Shown here: positions 52,650 to 64,000 of the stretch, piece by piece
Numbering within the stretch: the stretch's first letter is position 1
Layout: every line of letters starts with the position of its first letter
Source of the DNA: Limnephilus marmoratus
Lineage: Eukaryota > Arthropoda > Insecta > Trichoptera > Limnephilidae
Assembly: GCA_917880885.1 (NCBI GenBank)
Contig: OU862928.1
Location: forward strand, 39,172,962-39,236,961
Length of the DNA: 64,000 nucleotides
Direction of reading: 5' to 3'
Program-made: the position numbers and the translations under genes
Notes under the pieces: generated by a model
Databases searched by the model: none
What the model was told of the DNA's origin: nothing
Seen by the model: the letters and a program-made list of their open reading frames with translations, nothing else

Positions 52650-54412
52650 GTAAAGTGGTTTTTATTTATTTATGGTTATCAACGGTTTAAGATAATTTTA
52701 TTACTAACTAGCAGACCCGGAGAACTTCGTACCACCTCAGAATCAATAACTGTTGTGTTAGCTTATTAGCTGAATTAAAGTCAGTTTTTTTATTAAGTTA
52801 AAAATTATACAATAAAGCAATTATCGATGCGCAGCTCCCCGTGTTTTGTTTTTGTCAGTATCTAGCGTTTGATCCCTTCGGCACCGGTGCACTGTCGGGA
52901 AACTTGCGCTCAATAGCATGTTGACATTTGTCACGAGAACAGGTCATTTCTATAACTCGTTCTTGAGTTCAACAGCTCGACTGTGGAATAATTTGCCAGC
53001 CTCTAAATATTGCAACTGGAATTATTTTCCTCCTTTCTGCAACGTGTATAACTTTAAATCCAGGTTCACCCCTTCCTTTCCTTAAAAATCCTCCACATAG
53101 CATACCCAAAGGTAAGATAGGCTCTGAGGGAAATTATTTTCCTCGGGGCCTCCTGAGTAGAGTTTATTAAGTGTAATTATTAAGTTGCCTTATGTCTCTT
53201 CCAGAAAACAGCTTGAGATCAGAAAAAATCCCGTTGGTCTGCCCAAAATGCAGTCAGTCATGTTCATCAGAATTTGTCTTAAAGCTGCACCTGTTGACTC
53301 ACACAAATAGCCCGTTCTCGTGTTCCGAGTGCGCATTCACTCATCCAAGACTGTTCTACTTCAAGCAACACCTGTACAAACACACCGGAGAGAACCCGTT
53401 TTCGTGTCCCGAATGCAAATACACCTGCGCGAGGAGCTGGAGACTGAAGGATCACATGCTCTCCCATACGGGGGAAAGAGCCTTTTCTTGCAACAATTGC
53501 TCTTTCACCAGCCCAAGAAAGCAAACCCTCATTGACCACATGTTCCGGCATGCCGGCAAGAAACCTTACGCCTGTTCCAAATGCGCTTACACGTGTTTCC
53601 GTAAGGGACATTTGAAGTGTCACATGGTTATTCACGATGAAGAGAAACGCTTTGCCTGTAACGTGTGCGAATATAAGAGTTTTAGGAAAATTAACCTGCG
53701 AAATCACATGACACTTCATAGCGGAGATAGGAATACTATCTGTTGCTCCTCGTGCGAATATAAATGTGGAAATCCCGTGGTCTTAAGAGAGCACATATTT
53801 AAAACCCACGCTGCTGAGAAGCCATTCGCCTGTACTGAATGCCCTTATACGACAGTGCGAAAGGCACATCTCAAACTTCACATTCTGACGCACACCAAGG
53901 AGAAACCCGTCAAATGTGTTGAGTGCAGCGCCCGCTTCACGCGACCTCAAGGTCTTAAACAACACATTTTAATGTGTCACAGTGATGTACACCCATATGC
54001 GTGCGCTCAGTGCAACTTTACATGCAAGCAGAAGAATTTGCTCAATACCCACTTGGCAGACGCGCACGGCGCTGAGAAGCCCCTGTCTTGCGTCGAGTGC
54101 GCATTTAAATGTTTTGAAAAAGGAACCTTGAGGCGTCACAAGCTCACCCACAGCAAACCAAACAAATGTACTGAGTGCAACTTTACGTGTGGACTCAAAA
54201 AGTCCTTGGTCAACCATATGTTCAGCCACAGTGGTGAAAGAAAACCGAACCAGTGTTCTGACTGCAATTACTCGTCGTTTTTAGCTGTCCACTTAAGAAA
54301 TCATATTAAAACTCACCATCTAACTTCAAAAATACTCTTAAGCTGCGACAAATGCAGTTTTATAACTACCATTAAGTCCAACCTTACAAAACATAGACAG
54401 AAGCACCCTTAA
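52142..54412 (+). CDS. C2H2 zinc-finger protein with 14 fingers, two coding exons
   Basis: Exons 52142-52649 and 53205-54412 join in phase 1 (TATG|GTAAAG donor; TCTTCCAG|AA acceptor) into 571 codons plus stop. A coding-exon acceptor at 52,120 (TTGTTGCAG) followed by an in-frame stop implies an upstream non-coding exon. Translation may start at the second Met (52178), which has the better context (AAGATGA). The first exon encodes an acidic leader with five psi-K-x-E sites (two VKKE, IKAE, VKLE, IKLE), the consensus for SUMO attachment. The second has 14 C2H2 fingers, most C-x2-C-x12-H-x3-5-H, often with an aromatic two residues after the second Cys (C-x2-C-x-[FY]). Such proteins are typically nuclear DNA-binding regulators; the target is unknown. 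Linkers are mostly not the TGEKP type. Confidence 0.85.
52855..53178 (+). mobile_element. Tail of the abundant LINE in the zinc-finger gene intron
   Basis: Decayed 3' end lying wholly in the intron 52,650-53,204 of the zinc-finger gene. The end is only 26 bp from the acceptor, so the polypyrimidine tract abuts LINE-derived sequence. Confidence 0.65.
53205..54412 (+). CDS. Zinc-finger gene, finger array exon
   Basis: 14 consecutive C2H2 units. The seventh starts CCSSC, giving a choice of zinc ligands, and the last three are spaced irregularly. All zinc-ligand Cys and His positions appear intact, unlike the decayed arrays downstream, supporting a working gene. It ends KHRQKHP before the stop TAA at 54410-54412. 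Confidence 0.87.
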
Positions 54413-54904
54413 ATCATCGTTAATTAATGTTAGGAATTTTCTAAATAATTATATTGTAAATGTATCTAAATAGGTTTTTTTACCGCCCTTACAACTTATT
54501 TTTATTATTACTTTTCTTAAAATATTGTTATTATTCTTTTAAGACCTATAAAACATTTACTTCACTTAAAAAAATGCATGTTGACCTTTATATCCAATTC
54601 TGCCGGATTTACTTGACTCGTTGACGGGCAATACGAAGAAGAATCATCTAAAACAGCCGAAAGTACGATGAATTTGGCTCTAGAAACCGGGGACCGTCTC
54701 TGGTGAAATGTAGGTGTCGTTGACTGCTGGTTGTTGCGTGTATTTTTTTTTATTCTGGTTAGCTTGACTCACTACGATGCCAGCGATGAAGGTATGATGA
54801 GGACTGAGATTCCCTAATGTCTGTTCGGTATTTGGATTACTTTCTCAGATAAATTTAAATTCGATCATAATTATGAAATATTGTCTTCGATGAGGGACCC
54901 CGGA

Positions 54905-55510
54905 TCTATATATAAATATTGTCTTTAATGAAGTCGATAAGGGATCTCGGATCGCGGGCCTTTGATCCCAAACTTATTTTTTCAGATCATATAGTGGAGT
55001 TAGCATCATCGTCATCGTGTTACAAACTTCTCGGGTTAACTTTACAAGCCCGAAGCAATGCCATCGATGTTCATCTGCATCATATGATCAGAACTAGAAT
55101 ACGCTTCTGCTGTTTGGGCTACATACCGACAAAAATACGTAGAATAACTGGAACAGATTAAAAAAAGATTTTGTATGAGAATGCATGGTGAAGACCTGCC
55201 ATTTGAGCATCTGGATTTGCTCTTTAAAATTCTCTACGAAAGTCCCCAATCTAGGAGGAATAGGTCCTTTTCAGTAACAGCATTAAAAAACTAAACTCTT
55301 TTATTGTCAGCCCGTTCTTCCTGGAATGCTATAGATAACTACCGCCAGTGACGACTTGCTTTGTAATCCACATGGCAGAATGGACGTTCTGGCCCAGCAT
55401 AGCATGACGAGAGAGGTATGGCGCTGCTGAAAGATATCTTTAAGTCTCTTGAAATTTACGACATTGGTTTCAAGAGTCATTTTAGGCAAGAATTCGAAAA
55501 TATATTGTTA
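54905..55510 (+). mobile_element. Decayed LINE fragment
   Basis: Broken frames spell KSIRDLGSRAFDPKLIFSDH, then a YASAVW-like and QLEQIKKRFCMRMHG-like stretch, the usual end of a non-LTR reverse transcriptase. Plus strand, several frameshifts. Confidence 0.6.
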
Positions 55511-55799
55511 ATTTATTTATGAAATTTATGTAAATTATTTGATGTGTATTGTAATAGAATTACATAAATCTGTAATACAGGTAAATTAAAAAACATATAT
55601 TTAATGGTGGTCAATATACATAAACTAAAAAAGTCTATATTTAATGGTGGTCAATATAGTATTACTTTGCATTTACTAATGAGTATTATTATGAGTGAAT
55701 GTAGGTGAGTACTTTTTCCAGTTTCTTGTTCCATTTTTTCTTAATACTAAAATACCTATATTTAATTAATATGGACGTAAAATTTCCCAGCTGATACTA

Positions 55800-57545
55800 A
55801 ACTTAATAACGCAAGAAACCATTCTCATGTTCTGAGTGCAATTTATTTTCAATATTCGAATTTCTTGTTCAACTCTACAATTTGTAAAGAAAACCATTCT
55901 CGTGTTCTGAGTGTAGTTGTTTTCTTTTAAAAATTGATGCTTGAAGATTTGGCAGAGAATTTGAAACAGGAGAATTAGTTCCTATAATACGTCATTCAGT
56001 TGGTCAACACGCTTGAAATTTGAGGGCACAAATCACAGAATTCTAAATACGAGTTTTCTTTTTTAATAACAATAACGCAATATTTATATAGCGCAATTTA
56101 GTGTTATTTCACTCCAAGTGCGCTTAAAACAATGTGAGTTTTTCCCAAAGTGCTTTAGTATTTAAGTCTCCCTGCATGAATTTCGGGTGTGTGTTGCATT
56201 CAGAACACGGGAATGATTTCTTCAACTGCTGGTTAAGAGAGATGCAAGTGAGCTCTTGGTCTTTCAAGTACATTTTTCTTCGGCTTAGAAAAAGCATTGC
56301 GTCATTTTTTCAGTAGTCTCTAGTCTGGGGTTTTAAACTCTCCGCCGGCGAGTTTTGGCGAATAAAACTGTACGGGAGGAGTGAGTTTTTTTGGTTCAGT
56401 TTTTAATTTTTTTTTATAAATAGATTAACTACAAATTATATTATATTTTGAATTAAAACGTCATCGACATCAATCCACAAAAATAAACCAACATAGAAAA
56501 AAAATGTCCATACAAAAAAATCGAGTGCAGTTAACACGTGGTAGAAGCGAAACTTTACCAAAACAATCTCAAACTATGAAGAACAAGGAGCCTTGAAAAG
56601 TGAGGTCATAATCAAACACAGTGAGCAGGCCAATGAGCGCAGACCTCGCGTCGTTTCCGTTTTAAATCTCAACCAAAAGGAGCCTTGATAGGAGTATAAT
56701 GCTTCGCAGGTGCTGTACGCGTCATTTCCGTTTCATCCGAATACCTAACAAGGCTAAGGAAGTTTCACTTCAAAAACTGCTTCCTTCCTCTGACGACCGC
56801 TAAATGACGCAAAAAGAATTTTTAAACTAAAATTGTGAAGTCAGTATTGTAGGTATGTCTTCAAAACTTCGACAAACTACGCGAAAATGTCAATAGATGC
56901 CACTACAAGTCAAATATTTTCATTGAATATGACGGCGTTTGAATAATAGCCGCGGACGCAACGTTTCGGTCATACTCTTCTGGGCATTTTTTCACTTCGA
57001 CGAACCTTTTTGGTCCATACTCGTGGAGAGGTTAATATTGAAAACCGTTTCACATTCATTTACCTCTACTGACATGAGTGCATTTGTACCACAATGGTTT
57101 TCAGAAGTTTGGGTTATATTTTGTTACACCATTGCAAATTTCTAATGCGTTTGTATGAATCGATGAAATCATAGATTCAAATGTTTAAAAATCAAAAGAC
57201 CCATCGGAGGGAAACCGTTCTGGTGTTTAGAATGCACTGTGAAGTTAAAGATTCAAATTGCTCTCATAATCATTGTACGTGTTATTATTTTTATTATAAA
57301 CTGCTAATGTTTTAAGGCGCCTGCTCTCAACACAGGTTCTCCTAGTGAGGCAGGCATAGGACATCACAAATTGTAGGTCCAGAATTAATAAAGATGAAAT
57401 AATAAAAAAAATTACAACTCATAGCGGAGGGAAACCGTTCAGAGTGCACTGAAAAATGAAGATTCAAGCGTTTATTACATAATCACAAGCCATATCGGAG
57501 GGAAACATTCTATTGTTCAGAGTGCCCAACAAAAGCATTCCTTCC
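55800..57545 (+). pseudogene. Decayed C2H2 zinc-finger sequence
   Basis: Scattered fragments still read KPFSCSECN-like residues: about 55,816, 55,890, 57,200, 57,425 and 57,490. None keeps a complete Cys2-His2 unit in one frame. A GGTAGAAGCGAAAC MITE lies at about 56,525-56,785. Probably derived from a neighbour of the intact 14-finger gene. Confidence 0.55.
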
Positions 57546-57699
57546 CGAGCGAATTATTCTAAATTAGTAGCAATGACGTTTTTGGTTTAAAACTAGTTTA
57601 CGCATCATTATAGCTAAACGGGCAATTGGTTGAAACGTAGAAAAATCTAGATAAATGGTCAATGTGACGATAGTAATAATTTTTTTTGCGTTACAATCA

Positions 57700-58002
57700 T
57701 TTTTGGGGGGCGGATGTGGATAACTATCACCTCTGCCATAGGTCATCCCAAGTGGTGCGCTACGTTTGGTGACAAAGCAGGAGTGCCCGGGTACATCGGG
57801 CGAGGTATGTTCAGGTTTTGGCAGCGGGTGCGCCTGTCCACCAGCTGCATGGTGGGCCGGAACAGGAGAGGTCCTTTGACGTCTCCGGCTGGTCTCTCTC
57901 GTCTTGCAACGCAGCGGGAGGATGGATTCATCCGACACTCCTGAACACACTGGTCGATTCCTATCCACCCCTCATACCTTTTTCCATTCCAGCGCACCTT
58001 TA
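57700..58002 (+). mobile_element. SINE-like element, cut by a hAT insertion
   Basis: Head and body of the family (CATAGGTCATCCCAAGTGG, GGTGACAAAGCAGGAGTGCC). The tail is lost. The hAT element starting at 58,011 follows immediately. Confidence 0.6.
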
Positions 58003-58194
58003 GATATTTGCAAGGGCGTAGCGATGTACGGGCAGGGGGGGCAGTGCCCCCCCCTAGAAGGTGCAGGAATGCGTGGGTTGTTTGTATAGGTATTTATGAG
58101 GAATGCTCACAAACCGTAAAGTTTACGTCTTACGTCGGTAGCCTATTGTTTGTGAGAATCAATTTTATTTTTATTATTACCTTTTTAGTTGATC

Positions 58195-59683
58195 ATGATT
58201 AATGAAGCATCAAGAAAACGTGCCTATCAGTTACATTGCGCTGTTATTAAATCACTTTTCATTATATGTGTTCGACTGATAGCCAAGTACTCAGGCATAT
58301 TGGAACCTATTGCCAATGTATTATAATAAAACAAATATGAAACTTTATTCCACTTAATTTTATTCGACCGTAACCGGTTTCAGCTCGTCAAAGCCATCTT
58401 CAGACTGGTACAAATATTTCCTATTCTACGGTTTATATACACAACATATTGGGGAGGGGAGAGGGGTGGTCTACAAGGATTTTAATTAATTACAATAATT
58501 ATATTTGTTGCTAAGTCATTTTAGACTATCGAATTTCTAAATATTTTGGTTATTCCAGTAAGCTAATTACATTGGGTTTGCAGCTCACTTCAATGATGAT
58601 TAGGGAAAAACCTTACAAGTAATATGAGTTACTAATGACCTAATTTTATTGTCAAATCGTTATTATATTTATGAAGTTTGGTATTTTTTATTGCTTTTTG
58701 AAGGGATACATGTTTACATTGGAGTTGGAATGGTCTAAACTAATTACATATTTTAATCTCGAAATTATTATGAAAATTACACTAGATACAAAAGCGGGGA
58801 CTTAGCAACTGAATCTAATTGTTTTATCTTTAAAAAGTTACTTTATTAAGGGGAACATGTTTACATTGGAGTAGGGTACCAGTCTGAAGATGGCTTTGAC
58901 GAGCTGAAACCGGTTACGGTCGAATAAAATTAAGTGGAATAAAGTTTCATATTTGTTTTATTATAATATATTATAATGGAATTCCACCATGAAATATCAG
59001 TCTCAAAAATAGAAATTTAAACTATTGCCAATGCTTTACAATCGGAATCTATCAATATGTACGCATGTATGAGTCAAATTAAAGGTATAATTTCTGTTAT
59101 AAATGATCATCGAAGCAACGTAGGCATAGAGAGCCAAAATATTTTAGATATTTCAATTAGAACTGCAGCTGCCTTTGGAACTGATATACAATTCCCACGC
59201 ATTGTATCTTGCCAACAACATCGGTCCAATTACCTTGCTGAGACTCCATGCGATTTTTGGAAGCGATCGATTATCATTCCTTATTTATCTAATATCTGCA
59301 CTGGAGCAGCGTTTTGGTGACCAAAATTTGCCTGCTTTCGGATTAATGTCGCTTCATCCCTTTACAATGCAATATTGAATACGTCGTTAATTGATTTTAA
59401 AGAAAAAGCACAAAGTTTTTTTTTTAAATCAAGAAGCCGAACTATGGTATAAAAAATGGCAGAACAAGGGTATGACCAGAAAGGATCTCAAAAAACTAGA
59501 TTTTACTGAAGCGTTTAAGGAGGCCAACATTTTCTTTCCCGCAACTAAAAAACAGCAATACTTATTTCCTTGGCACAACCTTGCACTACAAATAATATAG
59601 AGAGGTCCTTTTCTACACTGCGTCGTGTTAAAACATGGCTGAGATCAACGATGACTGAAAACCGCTTGATTGCAGTAGCTTAG
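58195..59683 (+). pseudogene. hAT transposase, C-terminal part, split by an insertion
   Basis: Encodes the C-terminal half of a hAT (ZMYM-like) transposase. The frame from ATG 58,195 reads GILEPIAN up to the nested element and resumes at 59,034 with LQSESINMYACMSQIKG. Near the end, after a frameshift, comes IERSFSTLRRVKTWLRSTM, the hAT dimerisation block, ending TAG at 59,681-59,683. The N-terminal DNA-binding and first catalytic regions are absent. Confidence 0.75.
58319..59021. mobile_element. Inverted-repeat retroposon with hammerhead-like core and 12-bp target duplication
   Basis: Arms of about 100 bp are inverted (58,321-58,420 against about 58,870-58,972), followed by a 50-bp unpaired right tail. 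CTATTGCCAATG flanks both sides (58,307-58,318; 59,022-59,033). Each arm carries CTGAAGA (right arm 58,884), a short stem, GAAAC (58,906) and CCG-GUUA-CGG-UC. The layout fits a Penelope-like element remnant. Confidence 0.6.
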
Positions 59684-59877
59684 CGAGGGGGGGGGGCGGT
59701 GCCTGGCGGTCTTTTTTATAGACGAAAATAGCCTATTTCTGAAATTCTCTAGCCACCCCCCCCCTCCCCCAAGTAGGTATTATTTTGTGCAGCATTTACC
59801 TTAGATATATTCTTGGTTTGTCTACACCTGCCCCCCCCCCCCCTTAACAAAATCCTAGCTACGCCCTTGGATATTTG

Positions 59878-60718
59878 TTATCTGAAAGGGCTGTCACTGC
59901 GGTTCAATTATCACTGCGGAGACCGACATGAAACCGGTTCCTAAACCACCCCGACAGACGGCCAATCATCAATTTTTACTGAATTTAGGTCACTTGATCG
60001 TTTACGGACCGATTTGAGAATGGCAATTGGCAATAATTGCGACTTCTTGTTGAAGGGGAGTGGTGGGTATTTTGGATGAAAGAATTGACAATAATCGATA
60101 TTAACATAAGTAATATACTTTGCACAAGTCCAATTCTCCCAATTTCAACATAATGTAACAGAACAAAGAAGAGGAAATGGTTTAGTTAGGTATATAATAA
60201 ATAATATTATTATGAAATGGGCTGTCACTGCGGTGTCATATACCCATAGAAATACTGCTTATGTCAGCGAAGACCATAGACATCATAGCCATCATAGGGC
60301 TGGTATTTATTTCAGTTGCTCTACGAATTATTAAGAACAATTTGCGTCAGCAATGAAAAAAAAAGTATTTCAGTATCCGAAAAAAATTACGCATTTTAAC
60401 AGCTAAATTTCTAGTTCATTAATGTTAATATTAAATCCCTAATTTTTAAAATAAATATTAAATCCCCAATTTTTAAAATTTAAATTGATTGTTCACTTTG
60501 AGGCTAATATATTTGAAGCGACGGTTAAAGTTTGCTTTTTTCTGCTTTTATATATCCGGATGGTTAAATAAAAGAGCTTAAAATAGTATGGGTTATAGTA
60601 TTCCACAAATTTCTGCACTTACGTAATCAATATATAGTATTGTACTAACTATAATAAAATATTCATCTCCATATCAACTTGGAGCGGAGCCGGTCTTGTA
60701 CAGGAGCAATTGGAGCAG
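59878..60718. other. No feature identified
   Basis: Right flank of the hAT element. The words GGGCTGTCACTGCGGT occur twice (about 59,888 and 60,220). No coding signal. Confidence 0.35.
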
Positions 60719-60822
60719 GCGCTAAGGAGCTAAGGAGCTTAGGAGCTAAGGAGCTAAGTAGCTAAGGAGCTAAGGAGCTAAGGAGCTAAGGAGCTAAGGA
60801 GCTAAGGAGCCAAGGAGCCAAG
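60719..60822. repeat. Microsatellite-like array of GCTAAGGA
   Basis: About 13 copies of AAGGAGCT/GCTAAGGA in tandem, drifting to GCCAAGGA at the right end. Confidence 0.85.
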
Positions 60823-60829
60823 GCGCACA

Positions 60830-62110
60830 GCGCCCTTGAGGTTCTTAGCGCCAGGTGTCGTTTAGCTCAGGGCCGGCCCTAACTAAGAGGGAAGATTATC
60901 CAAATGTAACCGATTTCCGTCACTTTGCGACCGGGTTTTAATTATTGAGGGCCTAAAATATATTTTTATTCTGTCAACAATGTGAAACAACAACGAAATC
61001 CTTGGGGCAAACATTCATTAAGTAAGCTGTTTTTTTTAATTTAGACTCCTCCCCTCCCCCCACCCCTTGATGATATTAAGTGAGATTTGAAGGGACCCCC
61101 CCCCTCACGTGAGAATTACACTACATTAAAGTTGTTAAAGGAATACTTTTTTTCATAAAGTATAAAAATTAGATTTTTTTCAGCGGGCAAAATGGGGCAC
61201 TCCAAAAGAAGTGAAACAATTTACTTTTTTATTATCTCTATAACAATTTTTATTATTTTATTATCTTTATTATAAAGTTGACGTGAGATTTTTAATGGCC
61301 CCCTCAGTTTAATTTAAATTTCATGAGATTTTACTGGACCCCTCCCCCCCCATTTTGAGCCCACGTAATTAATGTCGGCCCCCTTATCTTGTACAAAGAA
61401 AACCTGAGTTTCATTGGCTCAATATTCATACACAGTCACAATGAAATGTTCACTTGGTGTTCACTGGTTCCGAGACCCGTAAAGTCAGAATCAGCAGATT
61501 CAGTCATACCAACCTAACAGTGTGTTCGTGATAGTGTTTTATATGTTTTTAAATGACGATTTGTAAATTCTACCTAGAACAATATACAATAAAAACTTAT
61601 ATTTTCAGATTCAGCGTTTTTTGACCTACATGAATATTTTTTTTAAGCCAAAATATTTTTCACTGGAGTTCTTTGTTATAATTTTTTTGGCAAATTAGAG
61701 AGATGTCAGAAATATTACCTACCTTTCGAACGAACACCGAAATTGTCTATAATTTATACCAAAGAAATACACATTTAAAAACAGAATTATTAAATAAACC
61801 ATTTTTCTTATTATAGGTAGGTTTATCGCTTGTATGAATTAATATACTTAAATAAAATAAATAAATAAGTTTTTATTCCAGTATGTGGGGAGGAGAGTGC
61901 AATCCCACACATTCCATAAGGGTATAATATACACATACATGTACAAAGTATTTGAAAGGAAAAAAAAGAAAAAGAAGGTGGATATGAATGTACACGAAAC
62001 AAAAAAAGATAATAAGCTAATAGTAGTAGAAAGAAAACAAAAGAAATAATAATATTAAGCTTTCAGGATTCTGTGAGCACATAAGGAGCCAGTATTTTTC
62101 TCCAGTGTGC
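60830..62110. other. No gene identified
   Basis: AT-rich with C-rich islands near 61,045, 61,100 and 61,340 around CCCCTCCCCCC words, and AATAAATAAATAAG near 61,860. Probably old repeats. Confidence 0.35.
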
Positions 62111-62133
62111 ATCAATACTGGATGATGGACTCA

Positions 62134-62215
62134 GTAGCGTAGCGAGGGGGGGGCGGGGGGGGCGGACCGCCCCGGGTGCCACCCGAGGAGGGGGTGACAC
62201 TCGAACGTGGAGAAA
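62134..62215. other. hAT-like end (candidate)
   Basis: AGTAGCGTAGCGAGGGGGGG followed by a G/C-rich run resembles the inner G-run ends of the hAT at 58,011. A similar start lies at 36,672. No partner end was found. Confidence 0.35.
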
Positions 62216-62514
62216 AAACTTACGAAACTGCAAAATTGCCGTAAAAAATATTTTACACGTTAACACTGATTGTTATTTTGCTCTATGGCTTGGTTGGTCG
62301 GGGATTCCCGAAAAATGTTTTTTTTGTTCCTAGCTCAGTCGGGGATTTCCCTGAAATATTCCTTGTGTCATTCTAATTTCGTTCGTTTATTGTGATTACC
62401 ATAGACTCGTGAAGTGAATTGTTATCTATGGACTGACGTGAATTAGTGAAGAAGTTATTATTGTGTTAGCGTGTTTAATAGTGCTGAAAGACCAGTTTGA
62501 AAAACAAGGCAGGT

Positions 62515-63690
62515 AGGTGTGAATTTTTAGATACCGTTTTGTAGCACATGAATAGTTACAGTCGGGACAAGAAAAAGGTTTTTCATGAATGTGAGTTAGC
62601 AAGTGCCGTTTTAGTTATTTTTTTCGAGAATAAGAATAGTTTCAGTCAGGACAAGAAATAGTTTTTTTTCCACTGTCGGTTAACGTGTGATTTTTAGATT
62701 TCTCTTCGTAGTACATGAATAGTTGCAGTTGGAACATGAAAAAGGTTTTTCTCCGCACTTAGTCAGCAACTGACTTATTATGTATCCCTTTTGAGAACAC
62801 GAATAGTTACAATCAGGACATGAAAAAGGTTTTTCTCTTCTGTAAATCGTACATGGATTTTAAAATCTTCCCTTTGAAAACTTGTATTACTGCAGTCGGG
62901 ACATGAAAAAGCTTTTTGTCCAGTATGGGTAAGCATGTGAATTTTTAGATACCGTTTTGTAGCGCATGAATAGTTACAGTCGGGACAAGAAAAAGGTTTT
63001 TTATCACTGTGAGTTAGCAAGTGCCGTTTTAGTTATTTTTTTCGAGAATAAGAATAGTTGCAGTCAGGACAAGAAATAGGTTTTTTTCCACTGTCGGTAA
63101 ACGTGTGATTTTTAGATTTCTCTACAAAGTACATAAATAGTTGCAGTTGAAAAATGAAAAAAGGTTTTTCTCCACACTGAGTCAGCAACTGACTTCATTT
63201 GTATCCCTTTTGAGAACACGAATATTTACAATCAGGACATGAAAAAGGTTTTTCTCTTCTGTGAAAAGTACTGCGGATTTTTAAATCTTTCCTTTGAAAA
63301 CTTGGATTACTGCCGTCGGGACATGAAAAAGGTTTTTTATCACTGTGAGTTAGCAAGTGCCGTTTTAGTTATTTTTTCGAGAATAAGAATAGTTGCAGTC
63401 AGGACAAGAAATAGGTTTTTTTCCACTGTCGGTAAACGTGTGATTTTTAGATTTCTCTTCATAGTACATGAATAGTTGCAGTTGGAACATGAAAAAGGTT
63501 TTTCTCCACACTGAGTCAGCAACTGACTTCTTATGTATCCCTTTTGTCAACACGAATAGTTACAATCAGGACATGAAAAAGGTTTTTCTCTTCTGTGAAT
63601 CATACTGTGGACTTTTAAATCTACATTTTGAGGACTTGTATAACTGCATTCAGATCATGAAAAAGGTTTTACTCCACTCTCAGTAAGCTT
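62515..63690 (-). pseudogene. Decayed zinc-finger array with about 420-bp duplications
   Basis: Minus-strand frames spell KPFSCPDCNYSCATKRYLKI, HMLTHTGQKAFSCPDC and similar TGEK-type linkers, but finger frames shift repeatedly (about 62,860, 63,110, 63,450). The blocks around CCGTTTTAGTTATTTTTTTCG recur at about 62,602, 63,022 and 63,360, showing tandem duplication of several fingers at once. The longest intact piece is 80 codons (63,020-62,778). Confidence 0.65.
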
Positions 63691-63880
63691 ATGAATCATA
63701 GTGGAGTAAAGTGTTGCTCCATATGGAAACCTTTGTAAAATTACTTTCTTCAGGGCCTTCTCACTCCTCAGTGTAGCTAATGTAAAACAAAATATGTGTT
63801 GTAAAACCATGTAGGTGTATTAAAGGTAAGACAGTATTAAATTGTGGAGATCCGGAAGGAATGAAAGGCCGATAAATATA
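63691..63880 (+). mobile_element. Remnants of two LINE families
   Basis: 63,700-63,790 resembles the abundant LINE tail (TTTCTTCAGGGCC, GTAGCTAATGTAAAA). 63,795-63,880 resembles the older LINE (GTTGTAAAACCATGTA, TGGAGATCCGGAAGGAATG). Both are short and decayed. Confidence 0.4.
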
Positions 63881-64000
63881 ATAATATTTTCCCAATTTGT
63901 TTATGAATTACAATTTAAAACAATAAAATAAACAATATACGCATGGACCTATTGCGAGTTTGAAATCTCTTGTTTCATTTTTACCGCAAACGCGATTAAA

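Larger units (their letters stand above)
58011..59869 (+). mobile_element. hAT transposon with perfect 8-bp target duplication
   Basis: Ends CAAGGGCGTAGC (58,011) and GCTACGCCCTTG (59,869) are inverted repeats, each followed inward by a G- or C-run. They are flanked by GATATTTG at 58,003-58,010 and 59,870-59,877. Carries a broken hAT transposase and a nested 703-bp retroposon. The unmutated duplication suggests fairly recent insertion. Confidence 0.88.

Noticed and set aside
53279..53719. 146-codon minus-strand ORF opposite the zinc fingers
   Set aside because: Antisense to the 14-finger exon; repeated Cys codons on one strand give open frames on the other.
60719..60822. Possible coding repeat
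   Set aside because: An 8-bp unit shifts frame every copy; simple microsatellite.

Overview
The window looks like an insect nuclear chromosome fragment. The base composition is AT-rich, genes are split by long introns, consensus GT/GC-AG splice sites are visible, and most of the DNA is transposon-derived. The LINE 3' tail families look to me like those of Lepidoptera or related orders; that placement is inference. No bacterial operon features, CRISPR array or true tRNA/rRNA gene was seen.

Only two host genes can be supported. (1) A BSD-domain gene on the minus strand, the apparent orthologue of vertebrate BSDC1, runs from about 25,209 down to the stop at 2,731. Seven coding exons were placed base by base; their phases join cleanly and give 483 codons. 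One intron is GC-AG. The first coding exon was not found. (2) A C2H2 zinc-finger gene on the plus strand (52,142-54,412) has two coding exons: an acidic leader with five SUMO-consensus-like psi-K-x-E motifs, then 14 fingers. Decayed zinc-finger arrays lie downstream (about 55,800-57,545 plus; about 62,515-63,690 minus), so this end of the window is probably the edge of a zinc-finger cluster.

Everything else is mobile DNA, often nested. Non-LTR retrotransposons: an 805-codon jockey-group ORF inserted in an older LINE (9,316-12,265), a decayed LINE (20,560-22,860), a RNase H LINE end (about 47,152-47,777) and many 5'-truncated tails of one abundant LINE. A SINE-like family shares its 3' end with that LINE and was probably mobilised by it. 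DNA transposons: a Tc1-like element with a transposase remnant, three hAT-type elements with identical or near-identical 8-bp target duplications (one carrying a broken transposase), TTAA-flanked piggyBac-like MITEs, and a TA-flanked MITE.

Two groupings merit most attention. First, nine MITE copies in five families have ends of the form GG...CC (or AT...CC) and perfect 8-bp target duplications, and they share internal modules across families. Second, short inverted-repeat retroposons (38,862-39,073; 39,220-39,638; 58,319-59,021) have 12-17 bp target duplications and carry hammerhead-ribozyme-like cores, as expected of Penelope-like element remnants. Several insertions are confirmed inside the window by an empty paralogous copy or by restoration of a reading frame.

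Region by region: 1-2,600 repeats and a minisatellite; 2,731-25,209 the BSDC1-like gene with introns full of insertions; 25,210-50,750 almost gene-free MITE/LINE mosaic; 50,923-51,228 an unrecognised ORF; 52,142-54,412 the zinc-finger gene; 54,900-64,000 LINE and zinc-finger relics and a hAT element with a nested insertion.
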